Shown here: one piece after another, positions 26,149 to 34,878 of the stretch
How the letters are laid out: every line of letters begins with the position of its first letter
Position numbering within the stretch: the stretch's first letter is position 1
Notes under the pieces: generated by a model
Told to the model about the DNA's origin: nothing
What the model saw: only the letters and a program-made list of their open reading frames with translations
Database searches by the model: none
Program-made: the position numbers and the translations under genes
NCBI RefSeq assembly: GCF_027627455.1
Contig: NZ_CP115483.1
Span: 4,650,001 to 4,714,000 of the forward strand
Direction: 5' to 3'
Length of the DNA: 64,000 nt
DNA from: Sphingobacterium sp. SYP-B4668
GTDB taxonomy: Bacteria > Bacteroidota > Bacteroidia > Sphingobacteriales > Sphingobacteriaceae

Positions 26149-26270
26149 AAATGAAGCCATCGCAAATCTTCACAACTACGTAGTTATGAGGACGAATTGC
26201 GACACCGACTTTGGATTGGATGGCATTTCATTACAGAAAAAAAGAAAAACCAAGTGCGATGCCCTCATTT
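26149..26270 (+). promoter_or_regulatory. Structured leader with two exclusive pairings upstream of ccmE
   Basis: AAATGAAGCCATCGCA (26149-26164) can pair with TGCGATGCCCTCATTT (26255-26270), 14 of 16 positions. The same 5' segment can instead close a local hairpin: TCGCAA (26160-26165) with TTGCGA (26197-26202), topped by the perfect palindrome AACTACGTAGTT (26174-26185). The two folds cannot coexist. It could be a regulatory leader or a small RNA. I do not recognise a known motif. Confidence 0.4.
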
Positions 26271-26309
26271 ATCTTAAACGAGACTAGCACTTACTAATAA
26301 TTTATACGG

Positions 26310-26729
26310 ATGAAAAAGAGTTCGATTGTATTAATAGTTATCATTGCAGTAGCTATAGCCATGATATTAGTGATCTACACAGATTCGAGTACATATTCAA
26401 ATTTCACCCAGGCCAAGGAGAAAAATACAGAATTGTATGTGGTGGGGGTATTGAATAAGGAAAAAAAACTAATCTATGAGCCTACTAAAGATGCGAATCA
26501 CTTCTCATTCTATATGTATGACAACGACAGTACAGAATGTCAAGTAGTATTTAACGGAGCAAAACCACAGGATATCGAGCGTTCGGAACAAATTGTATTG
26601 ACAGGGAAAATGGAAGGAAATGTATTTCATGCAAGTAAAATTTTGATGAAATGTCCGTCTAAATACAATCAAGATCAAATGGAGGTTACCGAATCAATGG
26701 CAACTCCGAAAACAGCTTCTATTCAATAA
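26310..26729 (+). CDS. ccmE: Cytochrome c maturation heme chaperone CcmE, CxxxY type
   Basis: 139 residues. One N-terminal membrane helix (about 4-24) anchors a periplasmic OB-fold domain. ELYVVGVLNKEKKLIYEP and FYMYDNDSTECQVVFNG match CcmE, which carries heme from the inner membrane transporter to the ligation complex. The classical heme-binding histidine of the HxxxY motif is replaced: here the motif is C115-P-S-K-Y119. This cysteine form is known from archaea and Desulfovibrio-type System I. ccmF follows after 25 bases. The leader upstream is structured. Confidence 0.88.
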   Translation: MKKSSIVLIVIIAVAIAMILVIYTDSSTYSNFTQAKEKNTELYVVGVLNKEKKLIYEPTKDANHFSFYMYDNDSTECQVVFNGAKPQDIERSEQIVLTGKMEGNVFHASKILMKCPSKYNQDQMEVTESMATPKTASIQ

Positions 26730-26754
26730 TCAGCAGTATCACTTATTTTCAATA

Positions 26755-29223
26755 ATGGACGTAAATTACGTTGGGGAACACCTTATTCCAGGTAAAATTG
26801 GACAATTCTTTGTTATTTTAGCCTTTGGATCAGCTCTTTTAGCATTTATCAGTTATTTCTTTTCAACCCGAAATCCGGAGGACAAATCTTGGAAAACAAT
26901 AGCTCGGATTGGAACCTGGTTGAATGCTATTTCAGTGGTCGCTATTGGTGCGATGTTATTTTACATCATCTACAATCACCTTTTCGAATATCACTACGCT
27001 TTTGCGCATTCGTCCAAATCACTACCGACCCACTATATTATTTCCAGTTTCTGGGAAGGACAAGAAGGTAGTTTCTGGCTATGGAGTTTCTGGCAAGTAG
27101 TAATATCCATGATTTTATTATTCAAAGCCAAATCATGGGAAAGCCCAGTAATGACGTTTGTCATGCTGTGTCAAGTGTTTTTGTCCTCTATGTTGCTAGG
27201 CATAGAAATATTCGGACATCGTATAGGAAGCTCTCCTTTCATCCTGCTAAGAGATGCCATGAATTGGCCTTTCCTCAGCGACCCTAATTATTTGTCAATG
27301 ATACAGGATGGAAGAGGTCTCAACGCCTTACTCCAAAACTATTGGATGGTGATTCACCCACCCACTTTATTCTTGGGTTTCGCCTCTATGATTGTACCAT
27401 TTGCATACGCCGCAGCAGGTCTTTGGACCAAACGGTACAAGGAATGGATCAACCCAGGATTGCCTTGGGGTATGTTTGCAGTAATGATATTGGGTGTTGG
27501 TATCATTATGGGGTCTTTTTGGGCCTATGAAGCCTTAAATTTTGGAGGTTTCTGGGCATGGGATCCCGTGGAGAACGCCTCTATCATCCCATGGTTTACC
27601 TTAATTGCGGCAGTTCACGTCATGGTGGCATACAAAAACTCCGGTCACTCTTACTTTACAGCGACTTTTCTTGCCTTAATTAGCTTTGTACTGGTAATCT
27701 ATGCTTCTTATCTTACTCGTAGCGGTATATTGGGAGAGACTTCAGTACACTCTTTCACTAGTCTAGGGATGTCTGGACAATTGATTATCTTCAACGTCGC
27801 CTTTCTCGTTATCATGGTTGTGCTATTGATTGTCCGCAAAAAGGATATGCCGACAACGCAAAAAGAAGAAGATATTTATTCTCGTGAATTTTGGTTGTTT
27901 ATTGGTGCACTAGTCCTTGTTGTAGCCTGTGTCCAAATCATTTCGACGACTTCCATCCCTGTATATAATGCCATCTTCAATACAGATGTAGCCCCTCCTA
28001 TTGACCCTATTCCCCACTATAATAAATGGCAAGGTGCTTTTGCTGTTGTGGTATTGATATTGACTGCTTTTACGCAATTCCTAAAATACAAGAGAACGGA
28101 TTCACGTAAATTTTTCGCGGCTACGATTGCCTCCCTTATCATTGCCTTAATTATTTCTGCAGGAATTGTATATGTGACCAAGATATACACAAATTTCATG
28201 TACATCTTGATTGCTTTTGCAAGTACATACAGTATCATCGCTAATATTCAAATTTTGGGAGATGCCTTTAAAGGCAAATGGAGATTGGCTGGCTCGGCAG
28301 TAGCTCACATAGGATTTGGGCTGCTGGTTATCGGTGCGGTAGTAGCAGCAGCGACCAACGAGGTCATTTCGATTAATAACAGCGGCTATATTGCTGTTGC
28401 AGGATTTGACAAAGTAGAGAAACCTGGTGAAAATCTGTTTTTAACGGAAGGGGAACCTGCACAAATGGGACAATACCGTATTACCTATGTTGGAGATAGT
28501 ATTGCTCCTCCTAATGTATACTATAAAATTAAATTTGAACAACTTGATGAAGAATCAAGAAAAGTCAAAGAACAATTCTTATTGATGCCGTTTGCACAGA
28601 ACAATCCACAAATGGGAGGGCTGATCGGGACACCGTCAACCAAACACTACATCACTCATGATATCTATACCTTGATTACTGCTGCCCAAGCGGATACGCA
28701 GACCCAAGCTGGAAATAAATCAGAAGAAGAGAAATCCAGCTTTGATGATTATGAAGAGCCCGCAACCTATCAAGTCAATGTGGGTGACACCTTAAGATAC
28801 CGCAATGGATTCTTCGTTATAGAAGGGGTAAATAAAGACGCAACCATCAACAAAATTCCTAAAGCACCAGATGATGTACTCGTGGGCTTGAAGATTAAAG
28901 TAGTGGCGAAGGATAAGAAAGAGCATCAAGTAGAACCTCTTTTCTTAATAAAAGGTGGCAATACATTTGATTTCAATAAGGATGTAGAAGCGGAGGGATT
29001 GCGATTCAGATTCACCAATATTCTTCCAAAGCAAGATAAACTTGAAATCATGGTCTATCAGAAGCCCCTGCCAGAGAAAAAATGGATTGTATTCAAAGCA
29101 ATTAAATTTCCTTATATCAACTTCTTCTGGTGTGGCACAATAGTCATGACAATTGGATTTATCATGTCTATCTATCGTCGGGTCAAAGACCAAAAAATAA
29201 AAACCCAACCAACAAAAGCATGA
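26755..29223 (+). CDS. ccmF: Cytochrome c heme lyase subunit CcmF
   Basis: 822 residues, a large polytopic inner membrane protein that attaches heme to apocytochrome c. The tryptophan-rich heme-handling motif FGGFWAWDPVENAS lies near residue 262, and the family's HIPPT-like segments appear as VIHPPTLFLGFASM near residue 198. The length exceeds the E. coli protein (about 650) because of an extended periplasmic C-terminal domain (about 545-790) ahead of a last membrane helix, as seen in other Bacteroidota. It is co-transcribed with ccmE. The stop overlaps the next start as ATGA. Confidence 0.9.
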   Translation: MDVNYVGEHLIPGKIGQFFVILAFGSALLAFISYFFSTRNPEDKSWKTIARIGTWLNAISVVAIGAMLFYIIYNHLFEYHYAFAHSSKSLPTHYIISSFWEGQEGSFWLWSFWQVVISMILLFKAKSWESPVMTFVMLCQVFLSSMLLGIEIFGHRIGSSPFILLRDAMNWPFLSDPNYLSMIQDGRGLNALLQNYWMVIHPPTLFLGFASMIVPFAYAAAGLWTKRYKEWINPGLPWGMFAVMILGVGIIMGSFWAYEALNFGGFWAWDPVENASIIPWFTLIAAVHVMVAYKNSGHSYFTATFLALISFVLVIYASYLTRSGILGETSVHSFTSLGMSGQLIIFNVAFLVIMVVLLIVRKKDMPTTQKEEDIYSREFWLFIGALVLVVACVQIISTTSIPVYNAIFNTDVAPPIDPIPHYNKWQGAFAVVVLILTAFTQFLKYKRTDSRKFFAATIASLIIALIISAGIVYVTKIYTNFMYILIAFASTYSIIANIQILGDAFKGKWRLAGSAVAHIGFGLLVIGAVVAAATNEVISINNSGYIAVAGFDKVEKPGENLFLTEGEPAQMGQYRITYVGDSIAPPNVYYKIKFEQLDEESRKVKEQFLLMPFAQNNPQMGGLIGTPSTKHYITHDIYTLITAAQADTQTQAGNKSEEEKSSFDDYEEPATYQVNVGDTLRYRNGFFVIEGVNKDATINKIPKAPDDVLVGLKIKVVAKDKKEHQVEPLFLIKGGNTFDFNKDVEAEGLRFRFTNILPKQDKLEIMVYQKPLPEKKWIVFKAIKFPYINFFWCGTIVMTIGFIMSIYRRVKDQKIKTQPTKA

Positions 29224-29987
29224 AAATCATCATCCTAGGAAGTGGAAATGTGGCAACTCATTTGGCCAAACGCTTACATCAACTAGGTCATTCGATTTTA
29301 CAGATATACAGTCGGAATAAAGCCAATGCACACGCATTGGCTTTAACTGTCAATGCTATTGCTGTGGATGAACCGGATCAACTATTCGCTGATGCCGACC
29401 TCTATCTACTTGCCGTCAGTGATGAGGCTATCCCCACCATAGTGGAGCTTCTTCCAAACAATCTAAATGGTGTGATCGTACATACATCAGGGGCGACAGA
29501 TATACAAGTACTTGAAAAATTTGGGCATTCAGGTGTACTCTACCCCTTACAGACACTCTCCAAACTACAGGCTATTGCGATGGAGCAGATTCCTATAGGA
29601 GTGGAAGCCAACTCCCAAGAAACCTATGATAGACTTTGGAAACTTGCACAAGAGCTTTCACCAATGGCTTTTAAATGCGATAGCCAACAACGATTAGCTT
29701 TTCACATAGCAGCTGTAATGGCCAACAACTTCAGCAACATCCTTTATCAAATTGCCTATGAAATATTGGAAGCACATGATTTACCGTTCGACCTTTTGCT
29801 TCCCATCATACAAGAGACGGCAAAAAAAGTAAAAAATAGTGCTCCCATAGCGTTACAAACAGGGCCTGCCATACGAAATGACAATATTACGATAAACAAG
29901 CATTTGAACTTTCTTAGGGAGAATAGGGCTTGGCAAGAAATCTATCAACAATTGACAATAGAAATTGCTAAAAGGAGAGGTAACTAA
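29220..29987 (+). CDS. Rossmann-fold DUF2520 protein (ProC/F420-oxidoreductase-like)
   Basis: 255 residues from the ATG at 29220, which overlaps the ccmF stop (ATGA). A longer frame exists but is inside ccmF. The N-terminal NAD(P)-binding fold starts KIIILGSGNVATHLAKRL. The C-terminal helical DUF2520 domain includes FHIAAVMANNFSNILY near residue 160. It resembles pyrroline-5-carboxylate reductase and ketopantoate-type dehydrogenases, but no substrate is established. Coupling to ccmF is striking yet may only reflect compact gene packing. Bacteroidota genomes often place this family near maf/HAD phosphatase genes, not seen here. Confidence 0.8.
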   Translation: MKIIILGSGNVATHLAKRLHQLGHSILQIYSRNKANAHALALTVNAIAVDEPDQLFADADLYLLAVSDEAIPTIVELLPNNLNGVIVHTSGATDIQVLEKFGHSGVLYPLQTLSKLQAIAMEQIPIGVEANSQETYDRLWKLAQELSPMAFKCDSQQRLAFHIAAVMANNFSNILYQIAYEILEAHDLPFDLLLPIIQETAKKVKNSAPIALQTGPAIRNDNITINKHLNFLRENRAWQEIYQQLTIEIAKRRGN

Positions 29988-30057
29988 AGTATTCCTTACA
30001 AAAACAACAAATCACCGCTGGGAAGCGCAAATATTTCCTTTTGACCAGTTTACTTTC

Positions 30058-30065
30058 TAATTTTG
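30058..30065 (+). promoter_or_regulatory. -7 box upstream of the glutamate-synthase-like gene
   Basis: TAATTTTG matches the consensus. It would give a leader of about 165 bases before the ATG at 30234, containing a small hairpin CAAGTA-TCTCC-TACTTG near 30159-30175. There is no matching -33 TTG. Confidence 0.3.
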
Positions 30066-30233
30066 TCACGTTATAACATAATCAATTTATCGATTATAAG
30101 TCGGCAGATATGGCTTCAATTTACAAAATTTATGCTCCTGTGTCCAGGATTGGCAAGTATCTCCTACTTGCTAACCTAAATTTTAGCACCCTATTTGCTG
30201 TACAACATCCAAACACTATAATATCATACGATT

Positions 30234-31787
30234 ATGCCTGTTAGAAATCTAATCATCGGAGCCATCGCGTTAATTAATTTCATTATCATCTCCTTTGGGT
30301 TGATATTTGCCACGAATTGGTTTTGGCTGCTTATTATCCCACTTCCGATGTTGCTGATTGCGATCTATCACACCATCCAGACCAAACACGCTATTCTAAG
30401 GAATTACCCTTTGGTCGGGTATTTTCGATTTTTCTTTGAGTCTATCCGACCAGAGATGCGTCAATACTTTTGGGAGTCCGATACAGATGGTCGCCCATTT
30501 AGCAGGCGCCAACGTTCTATTGTTTACCAGCGTGCGAAAAATGAACGAGAGACTGTTGCATTCGGTATGCAAAGCGACCCCAATGCAATTGGCAATGAGT
30601 GGGTAGCGCACTCTGTATTTCCGTGCCATATCCAAGACCACAATCTTCGGACCATGGTGGGCAACTCGCAGTGTAAACAACCTTACAGCTTAAGTGTATT
30701 CAATATTTCAGCGATGAGTTATGGCGCACTAAGCAAAACGGCTATTACAGCATTGAATAAAGGTGCGGCTCTTCAAAACTTTGCCCATAATACAGGTGAG
30801 GGAGGAATCAGTGAATATCATATCAGCGGTGGGGATCTTATTTGGCAAGTGGGAACGGGCTACTTTGGATGTAGAAATGAGGAAGGTAAATTTGACGAAA
30901 AGCTCTTTCAAGAGAAATCCAACCGCCCATATGTAAAAATGATTGAACTCAAGCTTTCGCAAGGAGCTAAACCTGGTCACGGTGGTATATTACCAGCGGC
31001 AAAGAATACACCTGAGATTGCAGCAATACGCCACGTCATCCCAGGTACGGATGTGATGTCTCCTCCCGCCCATAGTGCTTTTGGTACACCAGAGGAGATG
31101 ATGCTATTCATTCAGCATATGCGTGAGCTGTCCAATGGTAAGCCAATAGGTTTTAAAATATGTATAGGTGACAAACAAGAGTTTATTGATATTTGCCATG
31201 CGATGCAGACTACGCAAATCGTGCCGGATTTCATCTCGATAGATGGCTCTGAAGGTGGAACGGGGGCAGCTCCACTAGAATTTACGGATAATCTAGGTAT
31301 GCCCCTTTATGACGCATTGACATTCGTGACAAAAACACTTATTTCCTTTGGTCTAAAAAAATATATCAAGATACTTGTATCAAGCCGCATTGTAACAGGA
31401 TTTGACTTACTGAAGGCCATTGCCTTAGGAGCGGATGCTTGCTATAGCGCTCGTGGCATGATGTTCGCCCTAGGCTGCATCCAAGCATTGAAATGCAATG
31501 AAGATATTTGTCCTGTAGGGGTAGCCACACAGAGACCTAACCTTTACAAAGGATTGGATGTTGAAAATAAATATGTCCGTGTTGCTCAATTTCACCGCAA
31601 TACACTCCGCGCCACGGTGGAGATAATGGAAGCCTGTGGTTTTAAAACCTTGAATGACGTATCTGCAGATAAATTTTTTCGCAAAGTAGATAATAGGACG
31701 ACGATGAGTTTTGAAGAAATATACTTTGGTTCGGAAGGAAAGCTGATTAACAGTCATACAGACTTTGCTCCGAAAGTATTCAACTAG
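30234..31787 (+). CDS. FMN-binding glutamate synthase-like oxidoreductase
   Basis: 517 residues. Two N-terminal membrane helices (about 5-50) precede a domain like the FMN/synthase half of the glutamate synthase large subunit. Signatures are SAMSYGALSKTAITALNKGA, NTGEGGISEYH, IDGSEGGTGAAPLEF near residue 340 and CNEDICPVGVATQ near residue 420, whose cysteines match the iron-sulfur region. The glutaminase domain and the C-terminal beta-helix domain of true GltB are absent, so it is unlikely to be a complete glutamate synthase. Real substrate unknown. It is monocistronic and ends at a strong terminator. Confidence 0.85.
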   Translation: MPVRNLIIGAIALINFIIISFGLIFATNWFWLLIIPLPMLLIAIYHTIQTKHAILRNYPLVGYFRFFFESIRPEMRQYFWESDTDGRPFSRRQRSIVYQRAKNERETVAFGMQSDPNAIGNEWVAHSVFPCHIQDHNLRTMVGNSQCKQPYSLSVFNISAMSYGALSKTAITALNKGAALQNFAHNTGEGGISEYHISGGDLIWQVGTGYFGCRNEEGKFDEKLFQEKSNRPYVKMIELKLSQGAKPGHGGILPAAKNTPEIAAIRHVIPGTDVMSPPAHSAFGTPEEMMLFIQHMRELSNGKPIGFKICIGDKQEFIDICHAMQTTQIVPDFISIDGSEGGTGAAPLEFTDNLGMPLYDALTFVTKTLISFGLKKYIKILVSSRIVTGFDLLKAIALGADACYSARGMMFALGCIQALKCNEDICPVGVATQRPNLYKGLDVENKYVRVAQFHRNTLRATVEIMEACGFKTLNDVSADKFFRKVDNRTTMSFEEIYFGSEGKLINSHTDFAPKVFN

Positions 31788-31793
31788 ATTTTT

Positions 31794-31833
31794 AAAAAAA
31801 TCCTGACCTATATGTAGTCAGGATTTTTTTTTA
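31794..31833 (+). terminator. Intrinsic terminator of the glutamate-synthase-like gene
   Basis: AAAATCCTGAC, an 8-base loop and GTCAGGATTTT followed by a T-run make a stem of about 11 bp, 7 bases after the stop codon. The symmetric A/T runs may also serve a leftward transcript. Confidence 0.85.
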
Positions 31834-31906
31834 GATATTAACTCAGTGATTGTTGAAGTTTGACCTTAGCCATCGCCCCCCATTGGAAGGGCCAGTGAAC
31901 ACAGGT

Positions 31907-32350
31907 CTACTTGAGATTGGAGTATACTTTAGACAATGTATCATGCGCGCTATAAATCGCATCAGCGGAGACGCCACTCAACGCTTCGGATATAGTCTTC
32001 GAGGCCTGCTCTAAGCCTTTGGATTTAATTTGTCTCCCCGCTTTTGTCAGATAGATCAAATTAGATCGGCGATCCCCTTTGTCATTGACGCGTATCACTA
32101 GATTTTGCTTCTCCAGATTATTAATCAACCTAGTCACACTTGGCTTGTCTCGGAATGTGCGATTTGCCAGCTCTTGCTGCGTTAATCCTTCCTCCTGCCA
32201 CAAATTGTATAAGATACTCCATTGTTCTGAAGTAATACTCACTCCAGATTCTTTTAGGTTTTGCTGGAGCCTTCTTGTGAGTGCGGTAGTCGCTTTACCT
32301 GTCAGAAAATTAAAAAAATCTTCTGTGTAAATGGTTTCATTGGTAATCAT
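31907..32350 (-). CDS. MarR family transcriptional regulator
   Basis: 147 residues from the ATG at 32350; a reading from 32395 would run into the promoter. Winged-helix core: SITSEQWSILYNLWQEEGLTQQELANRTFRDKPSVTRLINNLEKQ contains the recognition helix, and GDRRSNLIYLTKAG is the beta wing. Members act as dimers that repress transcription until a small ligand binds. It is divergent from the small gene at 32458 with a 107-base gap, so it may control itself or that gene. No inverted repeat operator stands out by eye. Confidence 0.9.
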   Translation of the reverse strand: MITNETIYTEDFFNFLTGKATTALTRRLQQNLKESGVSITSEQWSILYNLWQEEGLTQQELANRTFRDKPSVTRLINNLEKQNLVIRVNDKGDRRSNLIYLTKAGRQIKSKGLEQASKTISEALSGVSADAIYSAHDTLSKVYSNLK

Positions 32351-32409
32351 TTTAATGGTTTGGTTTAAGTTGTTTATGCAAATAAAACAAAACAAGTTAA
32401 GATTAGCAA

Positions 32410-32417
32410 CAAAATTA
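32410..32417 (-). promoter_or_regulatory. -7 box of the marR gene
   Basis: The minus strand reads TAATTTTG. Transcription would start about 50 bases before the ATG at 32350. A TTG is found 16 bases further upstream, closer than usual. Confidence 0.35.
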
Positions 32418-32442
32418 TTACTTTTAATTCCTTCAATATACT

Positions 32443-32450
32443 TATCTTTA
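32443..32450 (+). promoter_or_regulatory. -7 box of the small gene at 32458
   Basis: TATCTTTA at 32443-32450, seven of eight consensus positions, 7 bases before the ATG. This would give a leaderless or nearly leaderless transcript. Confidence 0.33.
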
Positions 32451-32457
32451 GCCTGAT

Positions 32458-32868
32458 ATGGAGCAGATATTACCTTTATTAATCGGGTTGGCTATTTTTG
32501 CCTATAAAATTTACGAGAATTTTAATAAGCAAAAAGAGGAAGATCGTAAACGCAACTTGAAGCGTCCCAAGGCGATGCCAACTACTCCGTCTCCTGTACA
32601 AACGACCAAGCCTTATACCCCGCCCCAACCACCATCACCTCCTGTTTTCAAACAATCAGAGAGACATTTAGTGCACAAGAAAATAGAACCGGTATCCAAC
32701 TTACCAAAGGAGATTCCTGCTGAGGTGGCTCAAGCGAGGAAACAAAGAGAACGCACGAAACGATTGCATCTTGATGAAGTGGGCTTAGAACGAGAAATGG
32801 AAGTCAGTTTTGACCTACGTCAAGCAATTATACAACAGGCGATATTGGAAAGACCATATAAATACTAA
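32458..32868 (+). CDS. Small membrane-anchored protein of unknown function
   Basis: 136 residues that I do not recognise as a named family. One hydrophobic N-terminal helix (about residues 4-19, LPLLIGLAIFAYKI) is followed by a lysine/arginine-rich stretch, a proline-rich linker (about 36-68) and a charged helical end. The positive charges after the helix suggest a cytoplasmic body tethered to the inner membrane. It ends 5 bases before the stop of the convergent hydrolase. Start choice rests on the ATG that gives the anchor helix. Confidence 0.6.
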   Translation: MEQILPLLIGLAIFAYKIYENFNKQKEEDRKRNLKRPKAMPTTPSPVQTTKPYTPPQPPSPPVFKQSERHLVHKKIEPVSNLPKEIPAEVAQARKQRERTKRLHLDEVGLEREMEVSFDLRQAIIQQAILERPYKY

Positions 32869-32873
32869 ATCTA

Positions 32874-33650
32874 CTACTGTAAAGAAAAACCATCTGCATC
32901 CCCCAAGAATGGAAAATCAGCACGTGTAGTGAGTAAATCTTTAGGATTTAAGGTAAATGTATACAAATCTTCATCTTCTGGCTTGTAATAGATTACATCC
33001 CCCATTGGAGAGATACACATCGAGCCTCCAGAATAATAAATTTCATTACCATCATGCCCTACTCTATTGACGCCGATTACAAATGACTGGTTCTCAATAG
33101 CTCTTGCTGGAATCAAGCTACGCCAATGCGCGGAACGCTTATCTGGCCAACTGGCGATATACACTAACAAATCATATGCAGCGTGTTGATTTCGTGACCA
33201 TACAGGGAAGCGAAGATCATAGCAAATCATCGGGCATATTTTCCAACCTTTCAGCTGCAAGATGACGCGTTGGTTTCCTGGTTCGAAATACTTGTGTTCG
33301 CCTGCCATCGTAAATAAATGGCGTTTGTCATATTTGACAAAACTACCATCAGGAGACATCCATACAAAGCGATTGAAATACTTCCCATCTTCAAGTATAA
33401 TAAGAGATCCCGCTATGACGCAGTCAAATTTTTGGGACATTTCGTACATCCAATGCATTGTAGGCCCATCCATCGTCTCTGCGCATTTTTCAACATTCAT
33501 CGTAAAACCTGTATTGAACATTTCTGGCAAAAGTATCAAATCTGTTTTCTCCCGAAGTGATGATAAACGTAGTGCAATATTGCTCAAGTTTTTCTCGATA
33601 TTCTCCCAAAACAAATAAGCTTGAAAAGTTGTAATCTTGATGGTTTCCAT
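32874..33650 (-). CDS. Carbon-nitrogen hydrolase, omega-amidase (YafV/NIT2)-like
   Basis: 258 residues of the nitrilase superfamily. The catalytic Glu-Lys-Cys triad is visible as E43 in LLPEMFNTGF, K109 in KYDKRHLF and C143 in PMICYDLRFPVW. The arrangement and sequence around the cysteine (CYDLRFP) resemble YafV/NIT2 omega-amidases, which convert alpha-ketoglutaramate to 2-oxoglutarate and ammonia, a metabolite-repair role in the cytosol. The gene stands alone between a convergent neighbour and the polyprenyl synthase, with a 91-base upstream AT-rich promoter region. Confidence 0.87.
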   Translation of the reverse strand: METIKITTFQAYLFWENIEKNLSNIALRLSSLREKTDLILLPEMFNTGFTMNVEKCAETMDGPTMHWMYEMSQKFDCVIAGSLIILEDGKYFNRFVWMSPDGSFVKYDKRHLFTMAGEHKYFEPGNQRVILQLKGWKICPMICYDLRFPVWSRNQHAAYDLLVYIASWPDKRSAHWRSLIPARAIENQSFVIGVNRVGHDGNEIYYSGGSMCISPMGDVIYYKPEDEDLYTFTLNPKDLLTTRADFPFLGDADGFSLQ

Positions 33651-33741
33651 GTATGTGTATAATTGCCCTTAACAATTAAAATAATATTATGACAATATGA
33701 TAAAAAATCACGATTTATCATAATCGTAATTAATAACTATA

Positions 33742-34719
33742 CTATCGTATCCTGTTTAATAAATCGCCTGCGAGATTATAGAGCTGTTCTTTTCTATCCT
33801 GTCCCACTTCAATCTTTGCTAGTGTATCGAAAGCTAACGTCGTAAAATGTGCTTTCTTATCATTAGCTAGCGCTCTAATGTTGTATTTAGCGTACAATGT
33901 TTTCATCAATTGTACTTTATTTGGTTCGTATTGCAGATCACATGCAAGAAGTTGTTGAATGTCAATAATATCATCCTGACTAGCATTTTCCAGCAACTTG
34001 ATAAGTAAAAATGTCTTCTTATTTGCGATAATATCCCCCCCAACCTGTTTACCAAATGTTTCGGGGTCACCATATACGTCCAAAATATCATCTTGTAGCT
34101 GAAAAGCCACACCAACATACACCCCAAATTCATAAATCAACTGTTGTTGCGCAACAGGAGCCCCTGCAATAATCGCTCCTAATTTTAACGCACCTCCTAA
34201 TAAGACAGAAGTTTTTAGGGTAATCATATGAATATACTGCTCTTCGGTCACGGATTCAAGAGACTCAAAGTCCATATCCAATTGCTGTCCTTCACACACT
34301 TCAGTAGCTACTTTATTGAAGGTATTCAACAAATCAAAGAGATACTCTTTGGGACATTTGGCAAGCTGCTCATAGGCTTTGATTAAAAGACCATCTCCAG
34401 AAAGAATGGCAACGTTGTCATTCCATTTTTCATGAACGGTCTGTTGACCTCTTCTCAAAGGTGCCTTGTCCATAATATCATCATGGATCAGCGAAAAATT
34501 ATGAAAATATTCAATCGCTAACGCTGCTGGGATGGCATTTGTGACCGCTTGAAGACCGAACAACTCTGCCCCCATCAACACCAATACGGGGCGAACCTGC
34601 TTACCTTTAAGGGTGAGGATATAGCGTATAGGGTCGTACATATTTGCAGGGGTCTCTGGAAATACCACTGAAGCTAAAGCTTCTTGAACAGAATGAGAGG
34701 GGGAAGTACTTGTAATCAT
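33742..34719 (-). CDS. Polyprenyl diphosphate synthase
   Basis: 325 residues from the ATG at 34719. An in-frame ATG at 34767 adds 16 residues but would overlap a perfect palindrome and the presumed promoter. Both aspartate-rich motifs are present: DDIMD in LIHDDIMDKAPLRRG near residue 77 and DDILD near residue 210. They bind magnesium and the allylic substrate. Family members condense isopentenyl diphosphate units into geranyl(geranyl), farnesyl or longer chains for quinones and carotenoids. The product length cannot be read securely. Monocistronic by context. Confidence 0.88.
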   Translation of the reverse strand: MITSTSPSHSVQEALASVVFPETPANMYDPIRYILTLKGKQVRPVLVLMGAELFGLQAVTNAIPAALAIEYFHNFSLIHDDIMDKAPLRRGQQTVHEKWNDNVAILSGDGLLIKAYEQLAKCPKEYLFDLLNTFNKVATEVCEGQQLDMDFESLESVTEEQYIHMITLKTSVLLGGALKLGAIIAGAPVAQQQLIYEFGVYVGVAFQLQDDILDVYGDPETFGKQVGGDIIANKKTFLLIKLLENASQDDIIDIQQLLACDLQYEPNKVQLMKTLYAKYNIRALANDKKAHFTTLAFDTLAKIEVGQDRKEQLYNLAGDLLNRIR

Positions 34720-34747
34720 ATCGTTTCTTATCTCTGCGAAGATAGCA

Positions 34748-34763
34748 ATTACTCGCGAGTAAT
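34748..34763. promoter_or_regulatory. Perfect 16-bp palindrome upstream of the polyprenyl synthase
   Basis: ATTACTCGCGAGTAAT is identical on both strands. It lies 29 bases before the preferred start at 34719, next to a TATCTTCG box that could be the -7 element, so it may be an operator for a dimeric regulator. Confidence 0.4.
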
Positions 34764-34829
34764 ACACAGCGCTGGGCCTTCTAGCCTCATCGATACAAGG
34801 AGGGTAGATGGCATTATTCTAGAATCAAA

Positions 34830-34861
34830 TTGTTCAATATGATATTTAATTTCTAATTTTA
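34830..34861 (+). promoter_or_regulatory. Promoter of the GT4 gene at 34879
   Basis: TTG at 34830-34832, 21-base spacer and TAATTTTA at 34854-34861 resemble the Bacteroidota -33/-7 pair, about 17 bases before the GTG start. Confidence 0.38.
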
Positions 34862-34878
34862 ATGCTTAATCTTTAATC

